A stretch of DNA of 64,000 nucleotides. It comes from Paraferrimonas sedimenticola (GTDB taxonomy: Bacteria; Pseudomonadota; Gammaproteobacteria; Enterobacterales; Shewanellaceae). The notes under the pieces were generated by a model. The model worked only from the letters and a program-made list of their open reading frames with translations. It searched no databases and was not told where the DNA came from. Positions within the stretch are counted from its first letter, which is position 1. Every line of letters begins with the position of its first letter. A program made the position numbers and the translations under genes. Below are positions 1 to 8,737 of this stretch, one piece after another. The DNA is taken from NCBI RefSeq assembly GCF_002282855.1, contig NZ_NRIR01000002.1, positions 248,001 to 312,000 of the forward strand. The letters run 5' to 3'.

Positions 1-1405
1 AGCCCAAGCGATCGCCAATCTCTTTTAGAATTTTGGCGGCGATTTGGGCGCGTTGACCGGTCAACGCCAGGCTTTCAAAGTACTGACATGCTTGGCCAAT
101 CGACCAATTACTGACTTCGGGCAGATTGACGTCATCGATGAATACATTGCGCGCTTCTTCGCGCAAACGGCTGCCACCGCAGGCTTTACAGGCTTGGGTT
201 GATACGTACTTGGCCAGCTCTTCGCGTACCGCGTTGGACTCGGTTTCGCGATAGCGGCGCTCCATATTGTTCAGAATGCCTTCAAAGGGATGGTTGCGCA
301 CCACCACGTCACCGCGGTCGTTCATGTAGCGGAAGTTAATCTTCTCGCGCCCAGAACCATAGAGCACCACTTTCTTAGCTTTGTCGCTCAGTTCAGAGTA
401 GGGCGCTTCAATGTCGAATAGATAGTGCTCCGCCAATGAGGTCAGCATCTGGAAGTAGTAAAAGTTGCGGCGATCCCAGCCGCGCACCGCGCCGCCGGCC
501 AAGCTTAGGTCTTCATTGGTGACCACTCGGTTTTCGTCAAAAAACTGCTGTACGCCCAAACCATCGCAAGTACCACAAGCGCCGGCGGGATTGTTAAAAG
601 AGAAAATCCGTGGCTCGAGTTCGGTCACCGAATAGCCACAATGCGGACAGGCGAAGTTGGCCGAAAATACCAAAGGCTCTGACGCGTCCTCGCCCATTTC
701 CACCACGTGCACCACACCGCCAGCAAGCTCGAGGGCGGTTTCAAAGGACTCCGCCAGACGTTGCTTGATGTCTGGACGCACCTTAAAGCGGTCGACCACC
801 ACTTCGATGGTGTGTTTAACGTGCAAGTCCAGCTCAGGTGGATCCGAGAGGTCGTGCACCTCGCCATCGATTCGAGCGCGAATGTAGCCCTGCGCCGCTA
901 GTGAGTCGAGTAGCTTAACGTGCTCGCCTTTACGGGCTTTGACCACTGGGGCTAAAAGCATTTGGCGACTGTCTGCGGGTAGCTCTAATACCTTGTCGAC
1001 CATTTGGCTGACGGTTTGTGCGGTCAGTGCTTGTCCGTGAGTTGGACAGCGAGGTTCACCCACGCGAGCGAACAATAAACGCAGATAGTCGTGGATCTCT
1101 GTAATGGTACCCACGGTAGAACGGGGGTTGTGGCTGGTGGACTTCTGTTCGATAGAAATCGCAGGGCTTAAGCCTTCGATATGATCCACATCGGGCTTTT
1201 CCATCAAACTCAAAAACTGACGAGCGTAGGCTGACAAGGATTCAACGTAGCGACGCTGACCCTCTGCGTACAGAGTATCAAATGCCAACGACGACTTGCC
1301 CGAGCCTGAAAGGCCTGTGATCACAATGAGCTTATCGCGAGGAATGCTGAGATTGATGTTCTTAAGATTGTGGGTGCGAGCGCCCCGTACGTCTATCTTA
1401 TCCAT
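1..1405 (-). CDS. uvrA: UvrA, excinuclease ABC subunit A (N-terminal part, runs off left edge)
   Basis: Damage-recognition ATPase of nucleotide excision repair, which loads UvrB on lesions. About 468 codons are visible and the C-terminal half lies outside the window. The start is the ATG at 1405, giving the normal UvrA N-terminus ([17 protein letters not shown]). A Walker [10 protein letters not shown] lies near residues 30-38, followed by the family stretch ending SAYARQFL. Near residue 255 is the first zinc-binding module, CPHCGYS followed by [10 protein letters not shown]. It is transcribed divergently from the exporter gene at 1615. In many gammaproteobacteria a LexA box sits upstream of uvrA; I see no CTGT-N8-ACAG in 1406-1614. 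Identity is certain. Confidence 0.97.
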   Translation of the reverse strand, partial: MDKIDVRGARTHNLKNINLSIPRDKLIVITGLSGSGKSSLAFDTLYAEGQRRYVESLSAYARQFLSLMEKPDVDHIEGLSPAISIEQKSTSHNPRSTVGTITEIHDYLRLLFARVGEPRCPTHGQALTAQTVSQMVDKVLELPADSRQMLLAPVVKARKGEHVKLLDSLAAQGYIRARIDGEVHDLSDPPELDLHVKHTIEVVVDRFKVRPDIKQRLAESFETALELAGGVVHVVEMGEDASEPLVFSANFACPHCGYSVTELEPRIFSFNNPAGACGTCDGLGVQQFFDENRVVTNEDLSLAGGAVRGWDRRNFYYFQMLTSLAEHYLFDIEAPYSELSDKAKKVVLYGSGREKINFRYMNDRGDVVVRNHPFEGILNNMERRYRETESNAVREELAKYVSTQACKACGGSRLREEARNVFIDDVNLPEVSNWSIGQACQYFESLALTGQRAQIAAKILKEIGDRLG

Positions 1406-1614
1406 AGCACCAATGAGCCAAAACGAGAAAACCCCCAGTATCGCACGAACCGCCTTTTGGGATCACCACTTATCTGATAACGTGAGTAAATCCGAGAAGT
1501 TAGCTCAAGTATCTGGCTGAATCGTCTTCAGCGGTAGGATCAAGCCCCTGAAACTGCTAACATCGCGCCCCTATCGAACCATAAATTTCATCAAGAAAAT
1601 AAAGGAAGCTAGCC

Positions 1615-2982
1615 ATGTCGGCCAATGGACTCTCCGGTCTGGAGCGTAAAGTCGCCATAACCTTAGCCAGCGTATTCGGCCTGCGTATGATGGGCCTTTT
1701 CATGATTCTGCCTGTCTTTGCTTTGTACGCCACTCACTTAGAAGGGATCACGCCATTTTGGGTAGGTGTCGCAATTGGCGCTTATGGCTTGACTCAGGCC
1801 ATGCTGCAAATTCCTATGGGAGTCTTGTCAGACCGTTGGGGGCGCAAACCCGTCATCCTTTTGGGCCTGAGTATCTTTGCGCTTGGTAGCTTGGTCGCCG
1901 CCAACGCCGATACCATTTATGAAGTCGTGATAGGTCGAGCGTTGCAAGGCATGGGGGCAATTGCGTCTGCGGTACTAGCCTTGGCTGCCGATTTAACCCG
2001 CGAGCAGCAACGCACCAAGGTGATGGCGATTATCGGTGCTTGTATTGGTTTGTCATTCGCTTTGTCACTCTTGGTTGGCCCGGTTGCTGCCGAGCAGTTT
2101 GGACTGGATGGCTTGTTCTTGATGACCGCCGCCTTTGCAGTGGGTGGTATGGCTGTGGTGGCTTGGTTTGTACCGACCCCCATTACCAAAGCGCCTGCTG
2201 GCGATACTACACCCTCGCCAAAGCGTTTGCTTAAAATGCTAAAAGATCCTCAGCTAGTGCGTCTAGATATTGGGATTCTTATTCTGCATTTGGTACTGAC
2301 GGCAGTGTTTGTGGCCTTGCCACTGGATTTGGTGGATGCAGGGCTTGCCAAAGAGCGCCACTGGCAACTGTATTTTCCAGCCTTTGCCGCTGCCTTTGTG
2401 CTGATGGTGCCGCTGATTATCTACAGCATGAAGCGCAACGCCTCCAAGCAGACCTTTCAATTTGCCATGCTATTGATGATCACCTCATTGCTGATCATGG
2501 GCTTTTTGCCTCACAGCTTGTGGGCATTGGCCACCGCTTTATTATTATTTTTCGTTGGCTTTAATTTCTTAGAGGCCTCACTGCCAAGCTTAATCTCAAA
2601 GTTTTGCCCCACTGGTGAGAAAGGCTCTGCCATGGGGGTTTACTCCACCAGTCAGTTCTTCGGTGCTTTCTTGGGCGGTATGCTCGGCGGTGCCGCCTAC
2701 CAATTTGTGGGGGCGAGCGGAGTGTTTTTTGGGGGAGCTTTGCTGATTATTTTTTGGTTTGGGCTGAGTTTTGGAATGCAAAACCCTAAGCTATTAAAGA
2801 GCTTCACCCTGTCGACTCAAGTCAACGACAAACCTGCGGCGCAGCAGCTGGCTACTGAGCTAAGCGCGCTGGTAGGTGTGGTTGAAGCCATAGTGGTTTT
2901 GGAAGAAAATGCAGCCTATTTAAAAGTCGACGATCAATTCGATTTAAGCCAAGCTCGAGCTGTGATAGGCTCTATCGATTAA
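1615..2982 (+). CDS. yajR: YajR-like MFS exporter with C-terminal YAM domain
   Basis: Inner-membrane major facilitator superfamily transporter of the drug/proton antiporter type; the substrate is not known. The protein is 455 residues, close to E. coli YajR. It shows about 12 hydrophobic segments and the loop 2-3 motif GVLSDRWGRKP near residues 76-86. The last ~70 residues (from TELSALVGVVEAIVVLEE) are soluble with a ferredoxin-like alternation of strands and helices, the YAM domain that marks YajR within MFS. The ATG at 1615 is preceded by AAAGGAAG. The gene lies between uvrA and ssb, an order also found in Shewanella. It ends 21 bp before ssb, so co-transcription is likely. Confidence 0.88.
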   Translation: MSANGLSGLERKVAITLASVFGLRMMGLFMILPVFALYATHLEGITPFWVGVAIGAYGLTQAMLQIPMGVLSDRWGRKPVILLGLSIFALGSLVAANADTIYEVVIGRALQGMGAIASAVLALAADLTREQQRTKVMAIIGACIGLSFALSLLVGPVAAEQFGLDGLFLMTAAFAVGGMAVVAWFVPTPITKAPAGDTTPSPKRLLKMLKDPQLVRLDIGILILHLVLTAVFVALPLDLVDAGLAKERHWQLYFPAFAAAFVLMVPLIIYSMKRNASKQTFQFAMLLMITSLLIMGFLPHSLWALATALLLFFVGFNFLEASLPSLISKFCPTGEKGSAMGVYSTSQFFGAFLGGMLGGAAYQFVGASGVFFGGALLIIFWFGLSFGMQNPKLLKSFTLSTQVNDKPAAQQLATELSALVGVVEAIVVLEENAAYLKVDDQFDLSQARAVIGSID

Positions 2983-3003
2983 TACGGAATACTGGAGAGA
3001 AAG

Positions 3004-3654
3004 ATGGCCAGTCGCGGCATCAACAAAGTCATCATTGTAGGAAACCTGGGCAACGACCCGGAAGTACGTTACATGCCTAACGGCAACGCAGTAGCCAACC
3101 TAACCGTTGCTACCAGTGAGTCTTGGAAAGACCAACAAGGTCAGCAGCAAGAGCGTACCGAGTGGCATCGCATCGTTATGTACCGTCGTTTGGCGGAGAT
3201 TGCTGGTGAGTACTTGAAGAAAGGTTCTAAGGTTTACCTAGAAGGCAAACTGCAGACCCGTAAGTGGCAAGATCAGTCTGGCCAAGATCGTTACACCACA
3301 GAGATCGTGGCTAACGAAATGCAAATGCTAGACAGCCGTGGTCAAGGCGGTGGTCAAGGTCAGAGCTTTGGCGGTCAGCAAAGCCAAGGTGGTGGTTTCC
3401 AACAACAGGCTCAAGGCCAGGGTAACTTCCAGCAGCAAGGTTCCGCTCAGCAGCGTCCAGCGCAACAGCCGGCACAACAGCCAGCTCAAGCGGCAGCGCC
3501 TCAGCAGGGCTTTCAACAAAATAACACCCAGCAAAACAACCAAGGTGGCGGCTTCCAGCAGCAACAACAGCAGCGTCCAGCGCAGCAGCCACAGCAGCAA
3601 ACCAGCCACACGCCAGATTTGGATGACGGTTGGGACGACGATATCCCGTTCTAA
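3004..3654 (+). CDS. ssb: Single-stranded DNA-binding protein
   Basis: Homotetrameric SSB that coats ssDNA in replication, recombination and repair. Residues 1-110 form the OB fold (start [20 protein letters not shown]). Residues ~112-200 are a long Gln/Gly/Pro-rich disordered linker with repeats such as QQPAQQPAQ. The last residues, DDDIPF, are the acidic tip that recruits partner proteins. At 216 residues it is longer than E. coli SSB (178) because of the linker. The start has GGAGAGA at good spacing. It is followed by a strong terminator. The several long antisense reading frames over the linker are a by-product of its CAG-rich composition. Confidence 0.97.
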   Translation: MASRGINKVIIVGNLGNDPEVRYMPNGNAVANLTVATSESWKDQQGQQQERTEWHRIVMYRRLAEIAGEYLKKGSKVYLEGKLQTRKWQDQSGQDRYTTEIVANEMQMLDSRGQGGGQGQSFGGQQSQGGGFQQQAQGQGNFQQQGSAQQRPAQQPAQQPAQAAAPQQGFQQNNTQQNNQGGGFQQQQQQRPAQQPQQQTSHTPDLDDGWDDDIPF

Positions 3655-3680
3655 ATCGGATTTGTCAGCCAAAATCAATA

Positions 3681-3705
3681 AGCCCCGCTCAGCGGGGCTT
3701 TTTTG
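3681..3705 (+). terminator. Rho-independent terminator after ssb
   Basis: Stem AGCCCCGC / GCGGGGCT with a two-base TC/A-type loop, followed by TTTTTT. It ends the yajR-ssb unit; the convergent gene ends at 3760. Confidence 0.9.
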
Positions 3706-3759
3706 TGTCTGCGCCAATTACAGCATTAGGGCTGTAGCGCCAGGGTCACAGAGCAATGG

Positions 3760-4551
3760 TTACAGAGCTATGGTTTCACCGTCTTGAGGGATATAAACCT
3801 TGTCCCTTATCCCTTTTTGTTCGAGGCCCTTGGCCAGAGTGGCTCGGTCAACCGGGCAGTGGTTTAACGCTTCCATGTGGTTGGCTATCACCCGACCTGG
3901 GGAAGCTTGGATAAAGGCCAACACTTCATCCAGTGCCATCAACAATGGCTGACCCACGTCCATTTGCGCCTGTCCGGCGGCGACCACAGTAATATCCGGT
4001 TTGAGCTCAGTGAGGGCTCGCTTGACGTCTGTGGTGTACACAGTATCGCCGCTAATGTAGATACTCGGCTCATTGGGCAGTTCCAATACTAAACCAAAGC
4101 CATTTGCCATTAGCTTGTGGATCCAACCGTGGCCGTGCTGACAGGGCACTGGTGTCACAGTGCCGCCGGCAAAGGCCTGTGGCTGCCAGGCTTTAAGCGG
4201 TGTACTGACGTTGATCCCTTTGGCTTCTAAATAGCTGGCGTCTTTTTGCGGAGTGGCCACTGGAATATTGCGTTTAATCAGGAACTGCTCGCCGGCTGGG
4301 TCTAAGTGATCGGCGTGCTGAAGCGCTTTTATTCCAAAAGTATTGGAGTGAGTCAGCAAGCAATGGGTCACTTTATCGAGTAGAGCGTCAGCGTTAGTGG
4401 GTAAGTCTACAAGCGGATTTTTTTGAGCTTTAAAGCGCATCAGGCTGAATGGTGGCAGGGAGCCCGCAGCACCTAACATAGGGTCCACCAGGATAAAAGT
4501 GTCGCCAGATTCAATAATGAAGGTCGCGCTGCGCAAGTGGTGAATTTTCAT
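3760..4551 (-). CDS. Metallo-beta-lactamase-fold hydrolase (UlaG-like) with a split metal motif
   Basis: 263-residue cytoplasmic protein of the metallo-beta-lactamase fold, nearest in layout to the UlaG/Lactamase_B_2 group; the substrate is unknown. Visible landmarks: N-terminal strand MKIHHLRSATFIIES, then LVDPMLG, a THSN...QHADHLD region near residues 65-83, ISGDTVY (the family Asp ligand) near 168, and ANHMEALNHC (His ligand) near 224. The canonical HxHxDH appears as HS, then nine residues NTFGIKALQ, then HADH. So the first His is displaced from the rest of the motif. The gene is divergent from the AraC-type regulator at 4665, with 113 bp between them that could hold a shared control region. 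Family assignment is good; the exact activity cannot be given. Confidence 0.75.
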   Translation of the reverse strand: MKIHHLRSATFIIESGDTFILVDPMLGAAGSLPPFSLMRFKAQKNPLVDLPTNADALLDKVTHCLLTHSNTFGIKALQHADHLDPAGEQFLIKRNIPVATPQKDASYLEAKGINVSTPLKAWQPQAFAGGTVTPVPCQHGHGWIHKLMANGFGLVLELPNEPSIYISGDTVYTTDVKRALTELKPDITVVAAGQAQMDVGQPLLMALDEVLAFIQASPGRVIANHMEALNHCPVDRATLAKGLEQKGIRDKVYIPQDGETIAL

Positions 4552-4664
4552 AACAGTTCCAAGGTTGGGTCAAGCTTGTTGCACAGTTTGCCTCAGCACA
4601 GATTTGCGCGACATTGGCCTAAGAGACATAATTCGCTCATATCGGGCCAAACTGGAGCCGCTCC

Positions 4665-5624
4665 ATGTCTACACAGCAGAAAGTCGCCATTTTGGCTTTT
4701 CCACAAATCAGTGCCTTCCATCTGGCGGTTCCCTGTTTGGTGTTTCACGATGCTTTTATCGGCACTAAGCCCTTTGACGTCAGGGTTTGCGCCGAGTCTC
4801 CGGGACGCTTTGACAGCGCATCGCCCTTAGGCCTTGAGGTACGCGAGGGGCTGGATTGGCTCGCTAGCGCCGACATCATCATTATTCCGAGCTGGGACAA
4901 GCTAGAGGTCAGCCCCTCGCGGGAGTTACTTGACGGTTTGTGTTTGGCTCAGGAGCGGGGAGCGCAGCTAGTAGGTCTTTGTTTGGGCGCGTTTGTGCTG
5001 GCCTACGCGGGCCTGCTAGACGGTCGAAAGGCCACCACCCACTGGGCCTACGCAGAGCAGTTTCGTCAACTGTTTCCCAAGGTGGAACTCGACCCAAATC
5101 CTCTGTTTGTCGAGCAGGACAGTGTGCTAACGTCAGCCGGTACCGCCGCTGGACTCGATTGCTGTCTTCATCTTTTGCGAAATCAGTTGGGTAATGCGAC
5201 GGCAACCGAAGTCGCTCGATTATTAGTTGCTCCCCCCTATCGCAGTGGTGGTCAAAAGCAGTTCATACCGACTGTGTTGCCAGAAGCTCAAGTAACGCAA
5301 GTGGGGATCCGCAACACCATAGAGCGTATCTTGGCCGATCTATCGGCACCGGTAACCTTGGATAGTGCGGCTGAGCAAAGTGCCATGAGCCGTCGCAGCT
5401 TTACCCGTCGATTTAAGGCGTTGACTGGTATCAGCTTCACTCAGTGGCTGATAAACCAACGCCTGAATTACTCGCAACAGCTACTAGAAGAAGTGGGGTT
5501 GGGGATCGCTCGAGTGGCAGAATTGTCTGGATTCAGTAATGAGGGAGTCTATCGGAAACAGTTTAAGTTGGCTTACGGTATATCTCCAAAGCAGTGGCGA
5601 CAAGCATTTGCCGCCAAAGCTTAG
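4665..5624 (+). CDS. GlxA-family transcriptional regulator (DJ-1/PfpI + AraC HTH)
   Basis: 319-residue regulator. Residues ~7-190 form a DJ-1/PfpI-like class I amidotransferase fold with the nucleophile-elbow Cys in GLCLGAF (about C106). Residues ~220-315 are a two-helix-turn-helix AraC DNA-binding domain: SRRSFTRRFKALTG and ARVAELSGFSNEGVYRKQFK. GlxA-type proteins are transcription factors in which the amidotransferase domain acts as sensor. The start ATG at 4665 has GGAG 5-9 bases upstream. It is divergent from the metallo-beta-lactamase-fold gene, which makes that gene a reasonable candidate target (inference). Its stop overlaps the convergent GGDEF-EAL gene by 4 bp. Confidence 0.88.
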   Translation: MSTQQKVAILAFPQISAFHLAVPCLVFHDAFIGTKPFDVRVCAESPGRFDSASPLGLEVREGLDWLASADIIIIPSWDKLEVSPSRELLDGLCLAQERGAQLVGLCLGAFVLAYAGLLDGRKATTHWAYAEQFRQLFPKVELDPNPLFVEQDSVLTSAGTAAGLDCCLHLLRNQLGNATATEVARLLVAPPYRSGGQKQFIPTVLPEAQVTQVGIRNTIERILADLSAPVTLDSAAEQSAMSRRSFTRRFKALTGISFTQWLINQRLNYSQQLLEEVGLGIARVAELSGFSNEGVYRKQFKLAYGISPKQWRQAFAAKA

Positions 5625-8041
5625 GACTCTTGATCGATTTCCGCTGGCTTGGATTTGTTCCAATTGCTTTGCTGCAAAATTTTCTCGAACTGAATTGGCG
5701 GCAGCGGACGACTGTAGAAGTAGCCTTGCACAATATTCACCTGCTTTTGCTTTAAGAAGTGAACGTGCCAATCGTTTTCTACACCTTCAGCGACTATGTC
5801 CAAATTCAAACTCTTGGCCATGGCGATGATGGCCGAGACAATGCCCGTGTTGGGCGAAGCGCTGATGATCTCTGACACAAAGCTCTTGTCGATTTTGAGA
5901 ATGTTGATTGGGTACTGTTTCAAGTAGCTCAGCGACGAGTAGCCGGTGCCAAAGTCATCGATAGCGATTTTAACGCCCATGGCTTGCAGTTCTCTAAACA
6001 GTGCCACTGTCTTGTTGGCATTCCCTACCAGAACGCTCTCAGTGATTTCCACCTCAACGAAGTTCGGTGGCACCTTGGTGTACTGCAAAATGTGGCGGAA
6101 GCGCTCAATGAACTTAGGGTGCTGTAGTTGCAGGGTCGACACATTAACCGCCAGCTTTTCCAAGTCATAGCCGGCTTTACGCCAAGCGGAGAATTGCTTA
6201 CACGCGCTGAGTAGTACGTATTCACCGAGTTCGACAATTACCCCAAGCTGTTCTACCTGCTCGATAAAGGCATCGGGATAAATGATGCCATCTTTGGGAT
6301 GTTGCCAACGCACTAAGGCCTCGGCTCCAATGATCTTGTTGCGTTTGAGGTCGACGAAAGGCTGGTAGTGAACCGTGAATTCTTTTTCTTTGATGGCGCG
6401 GTGAATGTCACTCTCTAGTTTCAACAGTCGGTACTCTTTGGCTTCCATTTCTGGGGCAAAGAATTTGACCTTGCTGTTACTGGAAAACTTGGCGGCATAC
6501 ATGGCCGAATCGGCGTGCTTCATCAAGCTCTCACCGTCGGTTCCGTCTTGCGGCGCAATCGAAATACCGATACTGGCGCTTACCGTAACCTCATGGTTTT
6601 CCAACATGAAGGGCTCGACGAATACCGAGCGCACTCGTTTGACGATTGACGCGACACAGTTGGCATCTTGAATTCGATCGATGATCACGGTGAACTCGTC
6701 ACCACCGAGACGGCTTATTTGGACTTTGGCGTTGTTTTCAATAGACCAGGATATGTAGTCGCTGCTGCGGATCACCGAGGAAAGGCGCTCGGCCAGTTGA
6801 ATCAACAGACTATCACCGGCGCTATGCCCCAAGGAGTCATTAATTCGCTTAAAGTTATCCAAGTCGATAAACAACACGGCAATTTGGCGTTTTTGCTGTT
6901 TCGCCAAAGACACCAAGCGCTCCAATTGTTCGTTGAAGTGGCGACGGTTGGGCAGGTTGGTGAGAGAATCGCGATAAGCCAGCTCAATGGCTTTCTCTTC
7001 CTGCTTTTGTAGATCGCCCGCCATGGCATTAAAGGCGTTCGCCAGCTTGCCAATTTCATCGTCAGAGCTGAGTTTGACTCGGTAATCTAGGTTACCGTCG
7101 CCAAACACTTTGGCAGCGTCTGTCAGCTCTTTCATCGGGCGGCTAATTCGCATCGCCAACAACCAGCTAACCACCACTCCAAGCGCCAGTGCTATCGAGC
7201 TGCTAACCAAAGTGATGTTGCGTATGGGACCGACACTGCTGCTCAGAGTGTCGATGGAGTGAAACAAGACCACGTAGTGATCGGGTTGATTGAGCTCTAT
7301 GGGTAATAGGTAGTGTTGCCAGCCGTTGAGTTCCACATTGATCAGACGTTGCTCGCCAATTTTGCTCACCAGCTTGGCTTCGGGTTGGCGCGATGCATAA
7401 ACGATATCAGCCAATGGGTGGGGGTTACTGCCCAAACTCACCGCGTTATTTTGTTTTAGGGTGAACGCCGTTACTCCGCTGATCTGCTCTATCACTTGTA
7501 GGTGATTAGGGCTGGCCAGCTCGTAACCAGACACCACCATGCCGATGACTCTGTCGGCCACCAGTGCCGGCGCTACCGCCACTTGGTACATCTTGTCATC
7601 TAGCGTCCAATAACCTTTAAAGGACTCGCCTTGTTTGACCGCGTCGATGCCAGGCATTAACGACAGGTCTTCGCCTCTTTGCTGGGGTTGTTGAAGGTGG
7701 AACAACAGCTTGGCGTCGCTATTTAGGATGAGCTGCAGCGGCGCATTGTTTGAGGTAGTCAGTTTACTCGGGTCGATCTTAGGCAGCGCGCGTTGGCGAT
7801 GGGCTTCGATCATCAGGTTTTTCAAGTAGGCCGAATCGGCGACTAAGCGGGCGAGGGATGCAATGAGTTGATGACGCTGGTTTTCGTAGCGCTCTGTGGC
7901 AGTGGCTGCCCGCTCCATGGTGGTGATAGCTTGCTGCTGAACCATATTACTGATCATGCCGCTCACGGCTAAGTTGACCAGCAAAATAAAGCAGATCACG
8001 ACCATTAATATGGAGCTAAAAATTTTGTACTTGAGTGGCAT
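5621..8041 (-). CDS. Membrane sensor with HAMP, GGDEF and EAL domains
   Basis: 806-residue inner-membrane c-di-GMP enzyme. TM1 spans residues ~7-29, then a periplasmic sensor region to ~275, TM2 ~276-297, HAMP ~297-350, GGDEF domain ~360-535 and EAL domain ~550-795. The diguanylate cyclase motif is intact (RLGGDEF, ~445). The phosphodiesterase motifs are also intact (GAEALVRW ~570; DDFGTGYSS; KIDKSF; AEGVE). No RxxD inhibitory site is seen at the usual place before GGDEF. It sits next to the MSHA cluster roughly where mshH/csrD lies in Vibrio and Shewanella. However, CsrD has degenerate motifs and normally reads with the cluster, whereas this one is canonical and reversed. Which activity dominates cannot be told from sequence. 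Confidence 0.9.
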   Translation of the reverse strand: MPLKYKIFSSILMVVICFILLVNLAVSGMISNMVQQQAITTMERAATATERYENQRHQLIASLARLVADSAYLKNLMIEAHRQRALPKIDPSKLTTSNNAPLQLILNSDAKLLFHLQQPQQRGEDLSLMPGIDAVKQGESFKGYWTLDDKMYQVAVAPALVADRVIGMVVSGYELASPNHLQVIEQISGVTAFTLKQNNAVSLGSNPHPLADIVYASRQPEAKLVSKIGEQRLINVELNGWQHYLLPIELNQPDHYVVLFHSIDTLSSSVGPIRNITLVSSSIALALGVVVSWLLAMRISRPMKELTDAAKVFGDGNLDYRVKLSSDDEIGKLANAFNAMAGDLQKQEEKAIELAYRDSLTNLPNRRHFNEQLERLVSLAKQQKRQIAVLFIDLDNFKRINDSLGHSAGDSLLIQLAERLSSVIRSSDYISWSIENNAKVQISRLGGDEFTVIIDRIQDANCVASIVKRVRSVFVEPFMLENHEVTVSASIGISIAPQDGTDGESLMKHADSAMYAAKFSSNSKVKFFAPEMEAKEYRLLKLESDIHRAIKEKEFTVHYQPFVDLKRNKIIGAEALVRWQHPKDGIIYPDAFIEQVEQLGVIVELGEYVLLSACKQFSAWRKAGYDLEKLAVNVSTLQLQHPKFIERFRHILQYTKVPPNFVEVEITESVLVGNANKTVALFRELQAMGVKIAIDDFGTGYSSLSYLKQYPINILKIDKSFVSEIISASPNTGIVSAIIAMAKSLNLDIVAEGVENDWHVHFLKQKQVNIVQGYFYSRPLPPIQFEKILQQSNWNKSKPAEIDQES

Positions 8042-8521
8042 CCGCGGTCCTTGCTTTCGAAACTGCCAATAATCGAACGTACAGCACTAAGAATAGTTAT
8101 AACTCAAAATAAACAATTATTTAACGCTTCCCTCGAAATAATTGCCAAATAACTGACAAGTGCCATTTTTACCATGTTCGCTCGAAAATTAAACAATAGC
8201 AAGTCAGGAATGCTAATTTACAAGATAAATTGTTTTAAAACAGTGGCTTAAGCGGTTTTTGAAGTGTGTTGTTATGGGTGTCAAAAAAACGTGATTCCGT
8301 CAAAATGCTGTTAAAAATTAACCCTACAAAACAGCAGTTTAATTGCTCACAATTTGACCTTTACAAGCGACTTTCGTTTATTAATAATCCCTTTCGCAAG
8401 ACGAATATGAAGTGAGCTCGCAGGTGATGAACCTGGGCATCTATTTTTAGAAAAAATTTGTTAAACTTCAGCACTCGCTAAAACAATAAGAATAAGTCGT
8501 CTGCGGTAATTAGGAACCTTC
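8042..8521. other. 480-bp AT-rich intergenic region
   Basis: Lies between the divergently read GGDEF-EAL gene and the small membrane protein gene, so it must carry both promoters. I see no ORF, no tRNA and no clear regulator site. The only notable structure is a perfect small palindrome, CAGGT-GATGA-ACCTG, at 8421-8435, followed 9 bases later by TTTTT. That is too short a stem to call a terminator. Confidence 0.5.
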
Positions 8522-8737
8522 ATGATTCATTGGTACGCCGTTTTTTCTACCAAAAACAAAAACGCCCATCGCGTTATTCTGTTTCTCGTTGCACTGTTTG
8601 TGCTGGCTTGTTTTTATCAAGTAGCCGCGAACGAAGCGATTGAGTTTTTAGCCGCCTTGTTGCCGGTTCCAGTGTTGGTGTGGTTTTTTGGCCGCGCTTC
8701 GCAATTCAAACGCAAATATCATATTCGGGAATCGTAA
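8522..8737 (+). CDS. Small membrane protein of unknown function
   Basis: 71 residues. A basic N-terminus (STKNKNAHR) is followed by two hydrophobic stretches, residues ~18-35 (VILFLVALFVLACF) and ~42-57 (FLAALLPVPVLVWFF). A basic C-terminus (RASQFKRKYHIRES) follows, a pattern that fits a hairpin of two membrane segments with both ends cytoplasmic. AGGA lies 7 bases before the ATG. Its last 32 bases overlap the 3' end of the convergent PLP-enzyme gene. I do not recognise a family. The reading is supported by the ribosome-binding site, the charged-hydrophobic pattern and the 480-bp non-coding stretch before it. Confidence 0.55.
   Translation: MIHWYAVFSTKNKNAHRVILFLVALFVLACFYQVAANEAIEFLAALLPVPVLVWFFGRASQFKRKYHIRES

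Noticed and set aside
1406-1614. LexA/SOS box for uvrA
   Set aside because: No CTGT-N8-ACAG or near match found by eye on either strand.
3311-3787. Several long reading frames over the ssb linker on both strands (for example 3328-3717 minus, 3338-3787 plus)
   Set aside because: They come from the CAG/CAA-rich repeat coding the Gln-rich linker; the proteins are Leu- or Ser-monotonous and lack ribosome-binding sites.
8421-8435. Palindrome CAGGT-GATGA-ACCTG as terminator or small-RNA end
   Set aside because: A five-base-pair stem is too short, and the T-run begins 9 bases later.
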